Shown here piece by piece: positions 14,199 to 22,769 of a DNA stretch of 29,889 nt. The notes beneath the pieces are model-generated. The model was given only the letters and a program-made list of their open reading frames with translations. It did not search any database and had not been told where the DNA came from. The position numbers and the translations under genes are program-made. Each line of letters opens with the position of its first letter. Positions within the stretch are counted from its first letter, which is position 1. The stretch is from Collinsella sp. TM09-10AT (GTDB lineage Bacteria; Actinomycetota; Coriobacteriia; Coriobacteriales; Coriobacteriaceae): NCBI RefSeq assembly GCF_003436275.1, contig NZ_QSOP01000025.1, positions 1 through 29,889 on the forward strand, given 5' to 3'.

Positions 14199-15233
14199 CT
14201 ATTGTTGTCAGCTGTTGGGAGATGGAAGATGGACTGCGATGGCTACCCATGCGTTCCCATGCCGTTGATGTGCACTGCCTTTGTGCCGGGGCAGATTGAC
14301 GCTGCGGTTGCAGGCATTTCCGACCCCGATTCGCGCGCCATTGCCACGGCAGAAGCGCTGTACTTTCGCGGACAGGCCACCCTCGCTGCCAAGACGGCGC
14401 GCCCCTATCTTGACGTCACCGATCCCGCGCTGCGCTATTCCGCATGCTTTATCTGCGGATACGCCAGTCTGTCGCTCAACCGTATCGCCGACGCCCGCCG
14501 GTGCCTTGCGGGCATCCTCGATACGCCGGCCGACGAGGAATCGCCCGCCGTCCACGCCACGCATATCCTGTTCGCCTCGGCCGCGAGCGTCCTGCTGCAC
14601 TTGCCTTCCCCGTATTCTGCCGAAGAGTTTTATCCACTTGCGGCGCACCTACCCGAAGGCCTGCGACTGTTCGCCAGCTACGTGATGGCGCACGCCTTGT
14701 ATCTGCGCGGCGAATACGGCCGCAGCCTGGGCATGGCGGAAAACGCCCTAATTATGAAACAGGGAAGCTATCCCATCTCGGAACTGTTCCTGCACCTGGC
14801 AGCTTCCATGGCATGCATGAGCCTCAAGGACATCGACGCCGCAAAAGCGCATTTTGGAGCCGCTTGGGACATTGCGCGCCCCGACGGCCTTATCGAGCTC
14901 ATCGGCGAGCACCACGGCCTTTTGCAGGGGCTTATCGAGGCGTGCCTAAAAACGCAATACCCTGACGACTTCGCGCACATCATCGAGATCACGTACCGCT
15001 TCAGCTACGGCTGGCGGCGCATCCACAACCCCGATTCGGGCGAGGACGTTGCTGACGATTTAACGACCACGGAATTCACCATGGCCATGCTCGCCTGTCG
15101 TGGGTGGACCAACGCCGAAATCGCACGCCATATGGGAGTATCGCCGGGCACCGTCAAAAACCGCCTATCCGGCGTATACGCAAAGCTTGGCATCGGCACA
15201 CGCGCCGAGCTGGTCGCGCATATGTTGCGTTAG
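14193..15233 (+). CDS. LuxR-type regulator with TPR-like N-terminal region (346 aa)
   Basis: A cytosolic transcription regulator. The C-terminal 60 residues form a LuxR/GerE helix-turn-helix: LTTTEFTMAMLACRGWTNAE, then IARHMGVSPGTVKNRLSGVY and AKLGIGTRAELVAHML. The remainder has no membrane segment or nucleotide-binding loop and is made of short helical repeats with TPR-like features (ALRYSACFICGYASLSLN, LYLRGEYGRSLGMAENALI, LAASMACMSLKDIDAAKAHF), resembling the sensor arm of MalT-type regulators. Two starts compete: TTG 14193 with AGGAG five bases upstream (346 aa) and ATG 14229 with a GGGA about seven bases upstream (334 aa). It is the only regulator next to the giant surface protein gene 155 bases downstream on the same strand, which is its likely target. 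Confidence 0.88.
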   Translation: MQLLLSAVGRWKMDCDGYPCVPMPLMCTAFVPGQIDAAVAGISDPDSRAIATAEALYFRGQATLAAKTARPYLDVTDPALRYSACFICGYASLSLNRIADARRCLAGILDTPADEESPAVHATHILFASAASVLLHLPSPYSAEEFYPLAAHLPEGLRLFASYVMAHALYLRGEYGRSLGMAENALIMKQGSYPISELFLHLAASMACMSLKDIDAAKAHFGAAWDIARPDGLIELIGEHHGLLQGLIEACLKTQYPDDFAHIIEITYRFSYGWRRIHNPDSGEDVADDLTTTEFTMAMLACRGWTNAEIARHMGVSPGTVKNRLSGVYAKLGIGTRAELVAHMLR

Positions 15234-15388
15234 CGACCGGGCTGCCAAGCGCATCGAACGCGTTCCGGAACCCGACGCTTCGCTCGATCAATTTGGACAT
15301 TTTGACCCTTGAACGGCACTACCGCCACGGGGCGCCTTCTCGCACAATTGGATTATTTCCACCGATATTTGCGGGATGGGAGCCCAAG

Positions 15389-18300
15389 ATGCTTGATCGC
15401 CGTTCGTTACTTGTTGCCGGAGCGTCCTCGCTAGCGAGCATCATGTTGCCTCGCGTGCCGGGAAGCGAAAATGCCTTCCTGCTGCCGTTCGCGCCCACCG
15501 AAGCCTATGCCGACGAAAAAGATCCCTTCAGGGTGCTCGTTCTCTCGCGCACCATGTTTGGTGTGGTCGTGGTCGACGTCGCCAACAAGAATATGCCCAT
15601 CAAGGGAGCGCAGGTCACGCTCACGTCGCGCTACGTCGCAGGCAAGCAGCTCGCCGCCACGACCGATGAAGAAGGCACGGCCATCTTTGAGGTCGCCCCT
15701 CTTTCGGAAGGCTACGTGGACGAGGCAACGCTTCTCGACGCGTACGACTTTAACGGCGGCATCTCCATTAGCATGGCGGGCTACCGTGATGTCGAGATTC
15801 CCCTTGCGCGTATCCAGGGCGGCACCGCCATTACCGCACCCACACGTCCGCTCTCCGATGGCGAGCCGTACTTTCGACAGCTCACATTCGACGAATGGGA
15901 CATCCAGTACGCTGAAGCCACGTTCATGGCATTGCCGAAGGACGACACGGCAAACGAGCAGCCCGATACGCACGCCTTTACCGTGCAGACTCATCTGCCG
16001 CAGGGCGGGCAGGCAACATTGCATATCAATAAAGTGATGCCCGCTGCGGGCAGCTCAACCGAAACCGTCACGCAGATTGGCCAGATCAAGGCCAGCGCAT
16101 CAGGCGCGGATAATCTGGCGACGTTCACACTCGAAGACAAGTTTCTCGACGCGGCATCGGGCCTTCTGGAGGAAGGGTGCAAGCTGCGCTTTGTTCTCGA
16201 CTATCAGGGCAAAACCTACACGCTCTCCTCCCCCATGGCCGTTGTCACTGCGCCGGCCGCAAAGGCAGAATCGGGCTCGACCACTATCGTCCCCACTACC
16301 ATGGACCAAGAGGTCACTCCGTTTGATTTCCCCGCGGCGTTTCCCGGCATCGGCGGCAATAAGTTCACGTGTTGGATGCCCACATTTCCGATCCTCTTCG
16401 ATTTCTCGTTTGCTGGATACGTGCTGTTTGGCGGAGGATACAAACCAGCCAGCTATATGAACGATTCGGGCAACCCTGATCCGGAATACTGGAAGAAATC
16501 GCCACGCGAGTCGGGCACCAAGCAGGCAAACCGCTATCTCGACGAGATGGAGGGGAAGTGGAATCAGTACAAGAGTATGAGTGCCGGTTCGGGCACCGAT
16601 CCAAGAAACACCAAGCTCCTTCGCCACCATTGCACGCCGCTGTTCACGATGGATATCGCCACACAGCTGTACGGCTCGCTCGCCTACGATTGGGTGGGCA
16701 AAACCTGGGGTAACAACAACGACCCCGCATACGGCAATATTAAGGCCCTCTTCCAGGTAAGAACCGACCTCAATTGGACCGAGCAGTTTACCCTAGGACC
16801 GGTGCCATTTTTCCTAAACGTCAACCCCTGGGTGCTGGCGAAGCTGGCGCTCGCCGTGGGTGCCCACACGCACGGCAGCGGCGCGGCGTTTTTTAAAAAC
16901 ATTTCGCTCGACTATTCCAACACGTCGGGCTCGTTCACCATCCAGATCGGACTTGCCGTCACCTTTGGCGCCGGCGTTGCAGGCGTCGCTTCGTCTGCCG
17001 TGCGCGGCGCCGCATCCCTCACGCTGTTCATTGGGTACGAGAAGGCAGATGGACACCAGCTTCCGCGGCTGCGCGTAGGTGCAGACGTCGATGTCGACGT
17101 GATACTCCAGTTCGTAATGTTCAAGTGGACCACCAAGGCTTGGTCGGGGTCGTGGCCCACACTCATCGATTCGTGGAATATGTCGGTGAACAATGGCGAC
17201 CAGTATGTGCTCCAACGCTCTGAGCTGGCATTGGGTGGAGATACGCCTTACACGCTGGATGCCCGCTTCGGCACGCCCGGCAACATCGAGGCGTGCGGCG
17301 TGCCGCAATTTATCGCATCGGCCACCATCGTCACCAACGCCGAGCTGCTCGCACGCGCCGAGGTTAAGGCCACTGCCGTAAACGCCGCGCCCGTTGTGCG
17401 CGATTGGGATCAAGCGGTCACGCGCATTGAGCTCGAGGCGAACGCGGAGAGCGACGACACGGGACAGGTCGAACATTTCGTCCACGCGCTGATGGAGAAC
17501 GACGAAAATGCCGCACCGATGTATGAGTACACCTACATCGGTCAGTCAACGAACGCCGTTGCGGACCCCAACACCAATTCTGCCGGCGTGTCGGAGGACG
17601 AGCGTGGCGGCATAAAACCCTCGAGCGACAACGTGCTGTTTTCCGGCGTGCTCAGCGAAGCCCACATGAAGCTAACGATGATTGCCGGCGCAGAATGCCT
17701 GTTCCGTATCGCCTCGGTGCGCTACGGCGACAATGGCCGCTCGCGCCTGGTGGTGCACACAAAGGCAAACGGCACGTGGTCCGCTCCCACGCCCGTGGAC
17801 TTTCCCCTTGGGTTTGGCGAGAACGACGTGGAGCGCGACGGCATATACGATTACGACTTCGACGTGGTGGAATATACGAACGGAAGAGAAAACCAGGACG
17901 CCTACGTGTTGCTGGTCTCGGGCGAGCGCCCCGAAGGCGACGCAACCCGGTTCGATACGGCAAGCACAGCCGGCATACTGTCCGTTGTGCGCCTGCGCAT
18001 AAGCAACGACGGAGTTCATGTGGTGTCGCATACGTCATGGCGCAGCATCTCGCGCGGCCGCCTGCAAGAGGATGGCTACCATTGCCTGCAGTGCCCGCGC
18101 ATCACGGTAGGCAAGACGCTGGTCGACGGACGCCTGTCGGGTGCCTACCTCCACCGCCGCGGAACCACCGCAGAGAAGGCGCTCGGCAGCGAGGCCGAGG
18201 TTGCGTTGGAATGCTTTACCCTGTGGTCGGATGATTTGGGCGACAGCCTGACGTTCCGCCAAGTTCTTCGCTTTCCGCAGGCACCGTCGAGTATCGAGCT

Positions 18301-19756
18301 GAGCGAGCCCGAGAATATCAACGGCAAAATGGTGGTGCCCGTTGCGTACGAGACCGCAGACGGTTGCGGCTGCGCATCGTACGCCGTGATCGGCCAGTCC
18401 ATTGCGGGCTGGGGCGTTATGCCACCAGACGCCACGGTGCCCCATGCGGTGCCGTGGCCACAACATTCGGGCTTTTTGGCCACCGTCAACGAGCAGCTGC
18501 AGCATATTACTTGGACGCGAGGCGCATCGGCATTTGCAACGCAGCCCGTGGGTGCCGCAGGCTGTGGCCCGGCATCGTTTAGCGTAAGCAACAACGGCAG
18601 GTGCGCGCTCTATGTAGAGAACACCGATGGCAAGGTGGGACAAACCTACGACGAAGAAGGCAACCCGGTAGCAGTGATGGGCAAGCACTTCCGCATCTTC
18701 GCCAGCACCTTGGCAGGTGATCTGTTCACGGAGCCGTTCGTGATGTGCGAGCTGGACCATCCCGTCGATCAGATAACGACATTTTTGACGTCGGGAGGTA
18801 TGCTCTCCGCGCTCGCCACGCACGTTGTGAGCGCGGAGCAGAGCGAGGCAGAGCTGCACGGCATCGAAGTGCCCTTGGTGGCGTGTGCCACTCCGACGGG
18901 GGCGGTCGCTACCTCGGGCGCGGTGGTGCCCGGAGCAGCAGGTGAATCCTTCATGGTCACGGTGCGAAACGACGGCAACACCTTGCTGACCGCCGGCACG
19001 ATCGATCTGTACCGAGAGGGCTCCAGCCAGCCGTTCTCCAGCGCATCCATCGGATTCGGAGTGAACGCACGTATGGCATCGATCTACGATCCGGAGCTTG
19101 CCGAGGACGCTTCGGCCAACGACATGGCACACGCGAAGTACGCACTCGAGACGCTGGGCGCACGTTTTGCGACGCACCCGCTGGTAGCCGACAACGGCAA
19201 CGCCGTGCTGGCACCGGGCTGCACGGCACAGTTCCGCATGAGCTTCGCCATCCCCGAGAGTTGGAGCGACGAAGTTGGCAAACGCGTAACGCTGTATGCG
19301 AAGGCACGTAATCTGGTGGCGCTCGATCCCATAACGCTCGAGGAAATTCGACCGGGCGCAAACTCGGCGCTGGGCGCCGTACTGCACGAGCTTCATGTGC
19401 CCGACGCGGCATGCGAACGCTCAGAAGCTCAGGTCGGTGTATGCGACAGCGCGGATACGACAGGACTTCACGACGCCCCGATGACAGCAGACGGCGATGG
19501 TGGTTCGAGTGGCGGCGGTGCTGACGAGGGCGGCGGCTCCGGCGGAAGCAGCTCCGGCAGTGGCAAGGACCACGGCAATAACAAGCGCTCCGGAAAAGCG
19601 GGTGCGCTTGCGGGCACGGGCGATGTCAACGCTCCCCTTACGGCAGCCGCTGCAGCACTCGCCGCGGCAGGCGCCGGCCTCGTCGCCTACAGTGCCCGCC
19701 GCACGGCGCTCGAAACCGACACCGCCAATGAGGTCAATTCGGATAAGCCTCGCTAG
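15389..19756 (+). CDS. Giant Tat-exported, probably cell-wall-anchored surface protein (1455 aa)
   Basis: No characterised relative recognised. ATG 15389 is chosen because GGGAG lies six bases upstream and the protein then opens with a twin-arginine signal, MLDRRSLLVAGASSLASIML; a likely cleavage site is AYA-DE at 41/42. Residues about 46-115 resemble a carboxypeptidase-regulatory or Cna-B-type beta sandwich (IKGAQVTLTSR, TTDEEGTAIFEV). The centre is long, beta-rich and aromatic, with a possible propeller-like part around 750-1100 (SRLVVHTKANGTWSAPTPVD). A CARDB/NEW3-like immunoglobulin-type domain follows near 1175-1330 (VTVRNDGNTLLTAGTIDLY). It ends with a Gly/Ser-rich linker, LAGTG at 1407-1411, an Ala-rich hydrophobic helix and a basic YSARR stop-transfer, which is a variant sortase signal. 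Likely an adhesin or large extracellular enzyme; substrate unknown. Confidence 0.85.
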   Translation: MLDRRSLLVAGASSLASIMLPRVPGSENAFLLPFAPTEAYADEKDPFRVLVLSRTMFGVVVVDVANKNMPIKGAQVTLTSRYVAGKQLAATTDEEGTAIFEVAPLSEGYVDEATLLDAYDFNGGISISMAGYRDVEIPLARIQGGTAITAPTRPLSDGEPYFRQLTFDEWDIQYAEATFMALPKDDTANEQPDTHAFTVQTHLPQGGQATLHINKVMPAAGSSTETVTQIGQIKASASGADNLATFTLEDKFLDAASGLLEEGCKLRFVLDYQGKTYTLSSPMAVVTAPAAKAESGSTTIVPTTMDQEVTPFDFPAAFPGIGGNKFTCWMPTFPILFDFSFAGYVLFGGGYKPASYMNDSGNPDPEYWKKSPRESGTKQANRYLDEMEGKWNQYKSMSAGSGTDPRNTKLLRHHCTPLFTMDIATQLYGSLAYDWVGKTWGNNNDPAYGNIKALFQVRTDLNWTEQFTLGPVPFFLNVNPWVLAKLALAVGAHTHGSGAAFFKNISLDYSNTSGSFTIQIGLAVTFGAGVAGVASSAVRGAASLTLFIGYEKADGHQLPRLRVGADVDVDVILQFVMFKWTTKAWSGSWPTLIDSWNMSVNNGDQYVLQRSELALGGDTPYTLDARFGTPGNIEACGVPQFIASATIVTNAELLARAEVKATAVNAAPVVRDWDQAVTRIELEANAESDDTGQVEHFVHALMENDENAAPMYEYTYIGQSTNAVADPNTNSAGVSEDERGGIKPSSDNVLFSGVLSEAHMKLTMIAGAECLFRIASVRYGDNGRSRLVVHTKANGTWSAPTPVDFPLGFGENDVERDGIYDYDFDVVEYTNGRENQDAYVLLVSGERPEGDATRFDTASTAGILSVVRLRISNDGVHVVSHTSWRSISRGRLQEDGYHCLQCPRITVGKTLVDGRLSGAYLHRRGTTAEKALGSEAEVALECFTLWSDDLGDSLTFRQVLRFPQAPSSIELSEPENINGKMVVPVAYETADGCGCASYAVIGQSIAGWGVMPPDATVPHAVPWPQHSGFLATVNEQLQHITWTRGASAFATQPVGAAGCGPASFSVSNNGRCALYVENTDGKVGQTYDEEGNPVAVMGKHFRIFASTLAGDLFTEPFVMCELDHPVDQITTFLTSGGMLSALATHVVSAEQSEAELHGIEVPLVACATPTGAVATSGAVVPGAAGESFMVTVRNDGNTLLTAGTIDLYREGSSQPFSSASIGFGVNARMASIYDPELAEDASANDMAHAKYALETLGARFATHPLVADNGNAVLAPGCTAQFRMSFAIPESWSDEVGKRVTLYAKARNLVALDPITLEEIRPGANSALGAVLHELHVPDAACERSEAQVGVCDSADTTGLHDAPMTADGDGGSSGGGADEGGGSGGSSSGSGKDHGNNKRSGKAGALAGTGDVNAPLTAAAAALAAAGAGLVAYSARRTALETDTANEVNSDKPR

Positions 19757-19803
19757 CTCCTAGTTACTTTTGTGAGAGGCGCCGACTCGGCTCATCGAAC
19801 ATC

Positions 19804-19841
19804 AAAATGGGCTGGTTCTGGATGCCCAGAGCCAGCCCATT
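19804..19841 (-). terminator. Hairpin terminator between convergent genes
   Basis: A 16-bp stem with one wobble (19806-19821 with 19826-19841, loop ATGC). On the minus strand it ends in TTTT, so it best serves the acetyltransferase gene; it also lies 50 bases past the surface-protein stop and may work both ways. Confidence 0.75.
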
Positions 19842-19931
19842 GCGCATTAGATGTCGCCAGCGGAGTCGAGCTCGGCTTCCTCGCCCCGCATTCCACCGAG
19901 GACAGTGGGGCACTATCGTTTAAGGGCTTCG

Positions 19932-20492
19932 TTATTGCTCGATGGCCTTCTTTACGACTGCGGGGACGCCTGCCGCCACCACGTTGTCCGGAAGGTCTTC
20001 CGTCACGACGCTGCCCGCGGCAATTACGCAACCGCTGCCGATGGTAACCCCCTGCAACACGGATACGTTCGCGCCAAACCAGCAGTTATCGCCTACAACA
20101 ATAGGCAGAGCCTTCTCGAGACCCAAGTTGCGGTCCTTTGCCTTTAGGGGGTGCGAAGCGGTGTAGAAGCCGCAAAACGGCCCGATAAACACGTTGCCAC
20201 CAAAGGTGATAGAGCCGCCGTCCATAAAGTAGCAGCCATGGTTTACAAAGCAGCCCTCACCAAAGCTCGTCTTGCTCCCGTAGTCAAAGTAGGCAGGCGA
20301 AAGGACCGTCAGCCCTTGCGGAAGATCGGTATCGAGCAAGGATTTCAAAGCGTCAAGCTGCGCGTCGCTTCCGGGTTTTGCCATATTAAAGTCATAGCAG
20401 AGCGCCTCCGCCTTTGCGCGTTGCGCCAGGAGCTCCTCGTCAAAGTTGGCATCATGCCACTCCCCGCGCTCCATCTTCTCTTTCTCAGTCAT
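19932..20492 (-). CDS. Maltose/galactoside O-acetyltransferase-like hexapeptide enzyme (186 aa)
   Basis: A cytosolic acetyl-CoA-dependent sugar acetyltransferase of the LacA/Maa/NodL type. The N-terminal helical Mac domain (EKEKMERGEWHDANFDEELL) is followed by a left-handed parallel beta helix with hexapeptide repeats (FGEGCFVNHGCYFMDGG, IGDNCWFGANVSVLQGVTIG-like segments). The catalytic histidine is His114 in YTASHPL. The ending GVPAVVKKAIEQ is standard. Length 186 fits the family (about 180-205). A possible -10 box TAGAAT lies at 20535-20530 on the minus strand. It stands alone between terminators. Acceptor sugar cannot be told from sequence. Confidence 0.93.
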   Translation of the reverse strand: MTEKEKMERGEWHDANFDEELLAQRAKAEALCYDFNMAKPGSDAQLDALKSLLDTDLPQGLTVLSPAYFDYGSKTSFGEGCFVNHGCYFMDGGSITFGGNVFIGPFCGFYTASHPLKAKDRNLGLEKALPIVVGDNCWFGANVSVLQGVTIGSGCVIAAGSVVTEDLPDNVVAAGVPAVVKKAIEQ

Positions 20493-20643
20493 TGCGCCCC
20501 CTCAAACAACATGCAGTCTTGATGCGGCAATTCTACCAGCCGATAAGCCACGGTTTTAACACGAGCACCACGCCGCGCAGGGAATGACCGCAGAAGCTAA
20601 AGGTCACCGACTCCGAACGCGCGTTCGATGGAATTCGTGTTAG

Positions 20644-20672
20644 TTGGAATCGTCCGAGGCCTGGGCTATGCT
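20644..20672 (+). promoter_or_regulatory. Putative promoter of the topoisomerase operon
   Basis: A -35 TTGGAA (20644-20649) and -10 TATGCT (20667-20672) are separated by 17 bases. Transcription would begin near 20679, which excludes in-frame start codons further upstream and leaves a leader of about 48 bases before the ATG at 20727. Confidence 0.5.
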
Positions 20673-20726
20673 ACCTTGACTATCTATATGACTACAACGC
20701 AGCAAAGGAGCATCGAGAGAGCGAGC

Positions 20727-22724
20727 ATGGCAAAAAACACCGCAAACTATGGTAACGACAGTATTCGTCAGCTCAAGGACGAGGAGCGCGTACGCCTGCG
20801 CCCCGCCGTTATCTTTGGCTCGGACGGACTCGACGGCTGCGCGCATGCCGCCTTCGAGATCCTGTCCAACGCCGTTGACGAGGCGCGCCAGGGCTACGGC
20901 AAGCTCATCACCCTTACCGCCTTTCGCGATGGTTCCATTCAGGTAGAGGACAACGGCCGCGGCTGCCCGCTCGACTGGAACCCCTCCGAGAAGCGCTTTA
21001 ACTGGGAGCTCGTCTTTTGCGAGCTCTACGCAGGTGGCAAATACAACAACAACCAGGGCGGCGACTACGACTTCTCGCTCGGTACCAACGGCCTGGGCTC
21101 GTGCGCGACCCAGTACGCATCCGAGTACATGGACGTCACGGTTTGGCGCGACGGCAACAAGTACTCCCTGCACTTTAAGAAAGGCAAGGTCGTTGGCGCC
21201 AAAAAGAAAGCGCTTGAGATCGAGCCCAGCGACGAGGACCGCACCGGCACCACCATCAAGTGGCGCCCCGATCTTGAGGTCTTTACCTCGATCAGCATTC
21301 CCCACGACTGGTATCGCGAGACCATGCGCCGCCAGGCCGTGGTCAACGCCAACGTGACCTTCCGCCTGCGCATTGAGGGCGACGATGGCGAGTTTTCCGA
21401 AGAGGATTTTTGCTATCCCAAGGGCATCGAGGACTACGTGCTCGAGAAGGTCGGTACCGACTACCTTACCGAGCCCTTCTTTATCGAGGCTGACCGTCGC
21501 GGTCGCGACCGCGAGGACCTGCCCGATTACAACGTCAAGATCACCGCGTGCATGTGCTTCTCGCGCACCTTCATGATGCAGGAGTACTACCACAACTCGT
21601 CATGGCTCGAGAACGGCGGTTCGCCCGAAAAGGCCGCCCGTAGTGCTCTGACCAGCGCCATCGATGCCTACATCAAGCAACAGGGCAAGTACAACAAAAA
21701 CGAGAGCGGCATTAAGTGGCAGGACGTCCAGGACTGTCTGGTGCTGGTGACCAACTGCTTCTCCACCCAGACGTCCTACGAAAACCAGACTAAGAAGGCC
21801 ATCAATAACCGCTTTATCCAGCAGGCGATGACGGCATTCTTTAAGGAGCGCCTCTCGACCTATCTGATCGAGAACAAAGACGCCGCCAACAAGATCATGG
21901 AGCAGGTGCTCATCAACAAGCGCTCGCGCGAGAACGCCGAGAAGACGCGCCAGAGCATCAAGACCAATCTGCAGCAGAAGACCGACATGGCCAACCGCGT
22001 GCAGAAGTTCATCGACTGCCGCTCCAAGGACAAGAGCCGTCGCGAGATCTACATCGTAGAGGGCGACTCGGCAGCAGGCGCCATCCGCACCTCGCGCGAT
22101 GCCGAGTTCCAGGGTGTTATGCCCGTCCGAGGCAAGATCCTCAACTGTCTGAAAGAGGACTACCCGCGCATCTTTAAGTCCGACATCATCATGGACCTCA
22201 TGCGCGTGCTGGGCTGCGGTGTGGAGATCAAGGACAAGCGCATCAAGAACCTTGGCGCCTTTGACCTGGACAACCTCAACTGGAACAAGGTCATCATCTG
22301 TACGGACGCCGACGTCGACGGTTATCACATCCGCACGCTTGTGCTCACCATGCTCTATCGCCTGGTGCCCACGCTTATCGACGAGGGCTACGTGTATATC
22401 GCCGAGTCGCCGCTCTACGAGATCAACTGCAAAGAGAAGACCTACTTTGCCTACACCGAGCTCGAGAAGAACGGCATCCTCAAGGAGATTGGCGACCAGA
22501 AGTGCTCGATCAACCGCTCCAAGGGTCTTGGTGAGAACGATCCGGACATGATGTGGCTCACCACCATGAACCCCGAGACGCGCCGCCTGATCAAGGTAGA
22601 ACCCGAGGACGTCACCAAGATGGAGACCATGTTCAACCTGTTGCTGGGCAACGACGAGACGGGCCGCAAGCGTCACATCTCCGAGCACGGCAAGGAATAC
22701 CTGGACCAGCTGGACCTGCAGTAG
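20727..22724 (+). CDS. Type II topoisomerase subunit B, divergent GyrB/ParE-like (665 aa)
   Basis: The ATPase and Toprim half of an ATP-dependent type II topoisomerase. The GHKL ATPase shows FEILSNAVDEA (catalytic Glu44, Asn48; usual form EVVDNSIDEA), VEDNGRGCPLDW and LGTNGLGSCATQYAS. The transducer domain follows. The Toprim domain has EGDSAAGAIRTSRD and MPVRGKILN, where most family members have EGDSAGG and PLRGKILN, and metal-binding DADVDGYHIRTL. The C terminus is QLDLQ rather than the usual DI/N(I/V). These changes mark a separate subfamily, as seen in the second topoisomerase sets of clostridia and actinobacteria. ATG 20727 has a weak GAGAG seven bases upstream; ATG 20688 is an alternative. 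The A subunit follows after 45 bases. It probably acts beside a standard gyrase encoded elsewhere. Confidence 0.9.
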   Translation: MAKNTANYGNDSIRQLKDEERVRLRPAVIFGSDGLDGCAHAAFEILSNAVDEARQGYGKLITLTAFRDGSIQVEDNGRGCPLDWNPSEKRFNWELVFCELYAGGKYNNNQGGDYDFSLGTNGLGSCATQYASEYMDVTVWRDGNKYSLHFKKGKVVGAKKKALEIEPSDEDRTGTTIKWRPDLEVFTSISIPHDWYRETMRRQAVVNANVTFRLRIEGDDGEFSEEDFCYPKGIEDYVLEKVGTDYLTEPFFIEADRRGRDREDLPDYNVKITACMCFSRTFMMQEYYHNSSWLENGGSPEKAARSALTSAIDAYIKQQGKYNKNESGIKWQDVQDCLVLVTNCFSTQTSYENQTKKAINNRFIQQAMTAFFKERLSTYLIENKDAANKIMEQVLINKRSRENAEKTRQSIKTNLQQKTDMANRVQKFIDCRSKDKSRREIYIVEGDSAAGAIRTSRDAEFQGVMPVRGKILNCLKEDYPRIFKSDIIMDLMRVLGCGVEIKDKRIKNLGAFDLDNLNWNKVIICTDADVDGYHIRTLVLTMLYRLVPTLIDEGYVYIAESPLYEINCKEKTYFAYTELEKNGILKEIGDQKCSINRSKGLGENDPDMMWLTTMNPETRRLIKVEPEDVTKMETMFNLLLGNDETGRKRHISEHGKEYLDQLDLQ

Positions 22725-22769
22725 CAGCAAATCGATAACGACGGCCCATAAGAAGTTCAAGAGGAAATC

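Noticed and set aside
18035..19396. Long minus-strand open frame opposite the surface protein
   Set aside because: Cys/His/Arg-rich antisense translation typical of a GC-rich shadow; the plus-strand gene has signal peptide, domains and sorting signal.
19847..19912. Minus-strand 21-codon frame ending in an acidic tail (GGMRGEEAELDSAGDI)
   Set aside because: Looks faintly like a protein C terminus, but it is too short and lacks any start or neighbouring coding sequence in the same frame.
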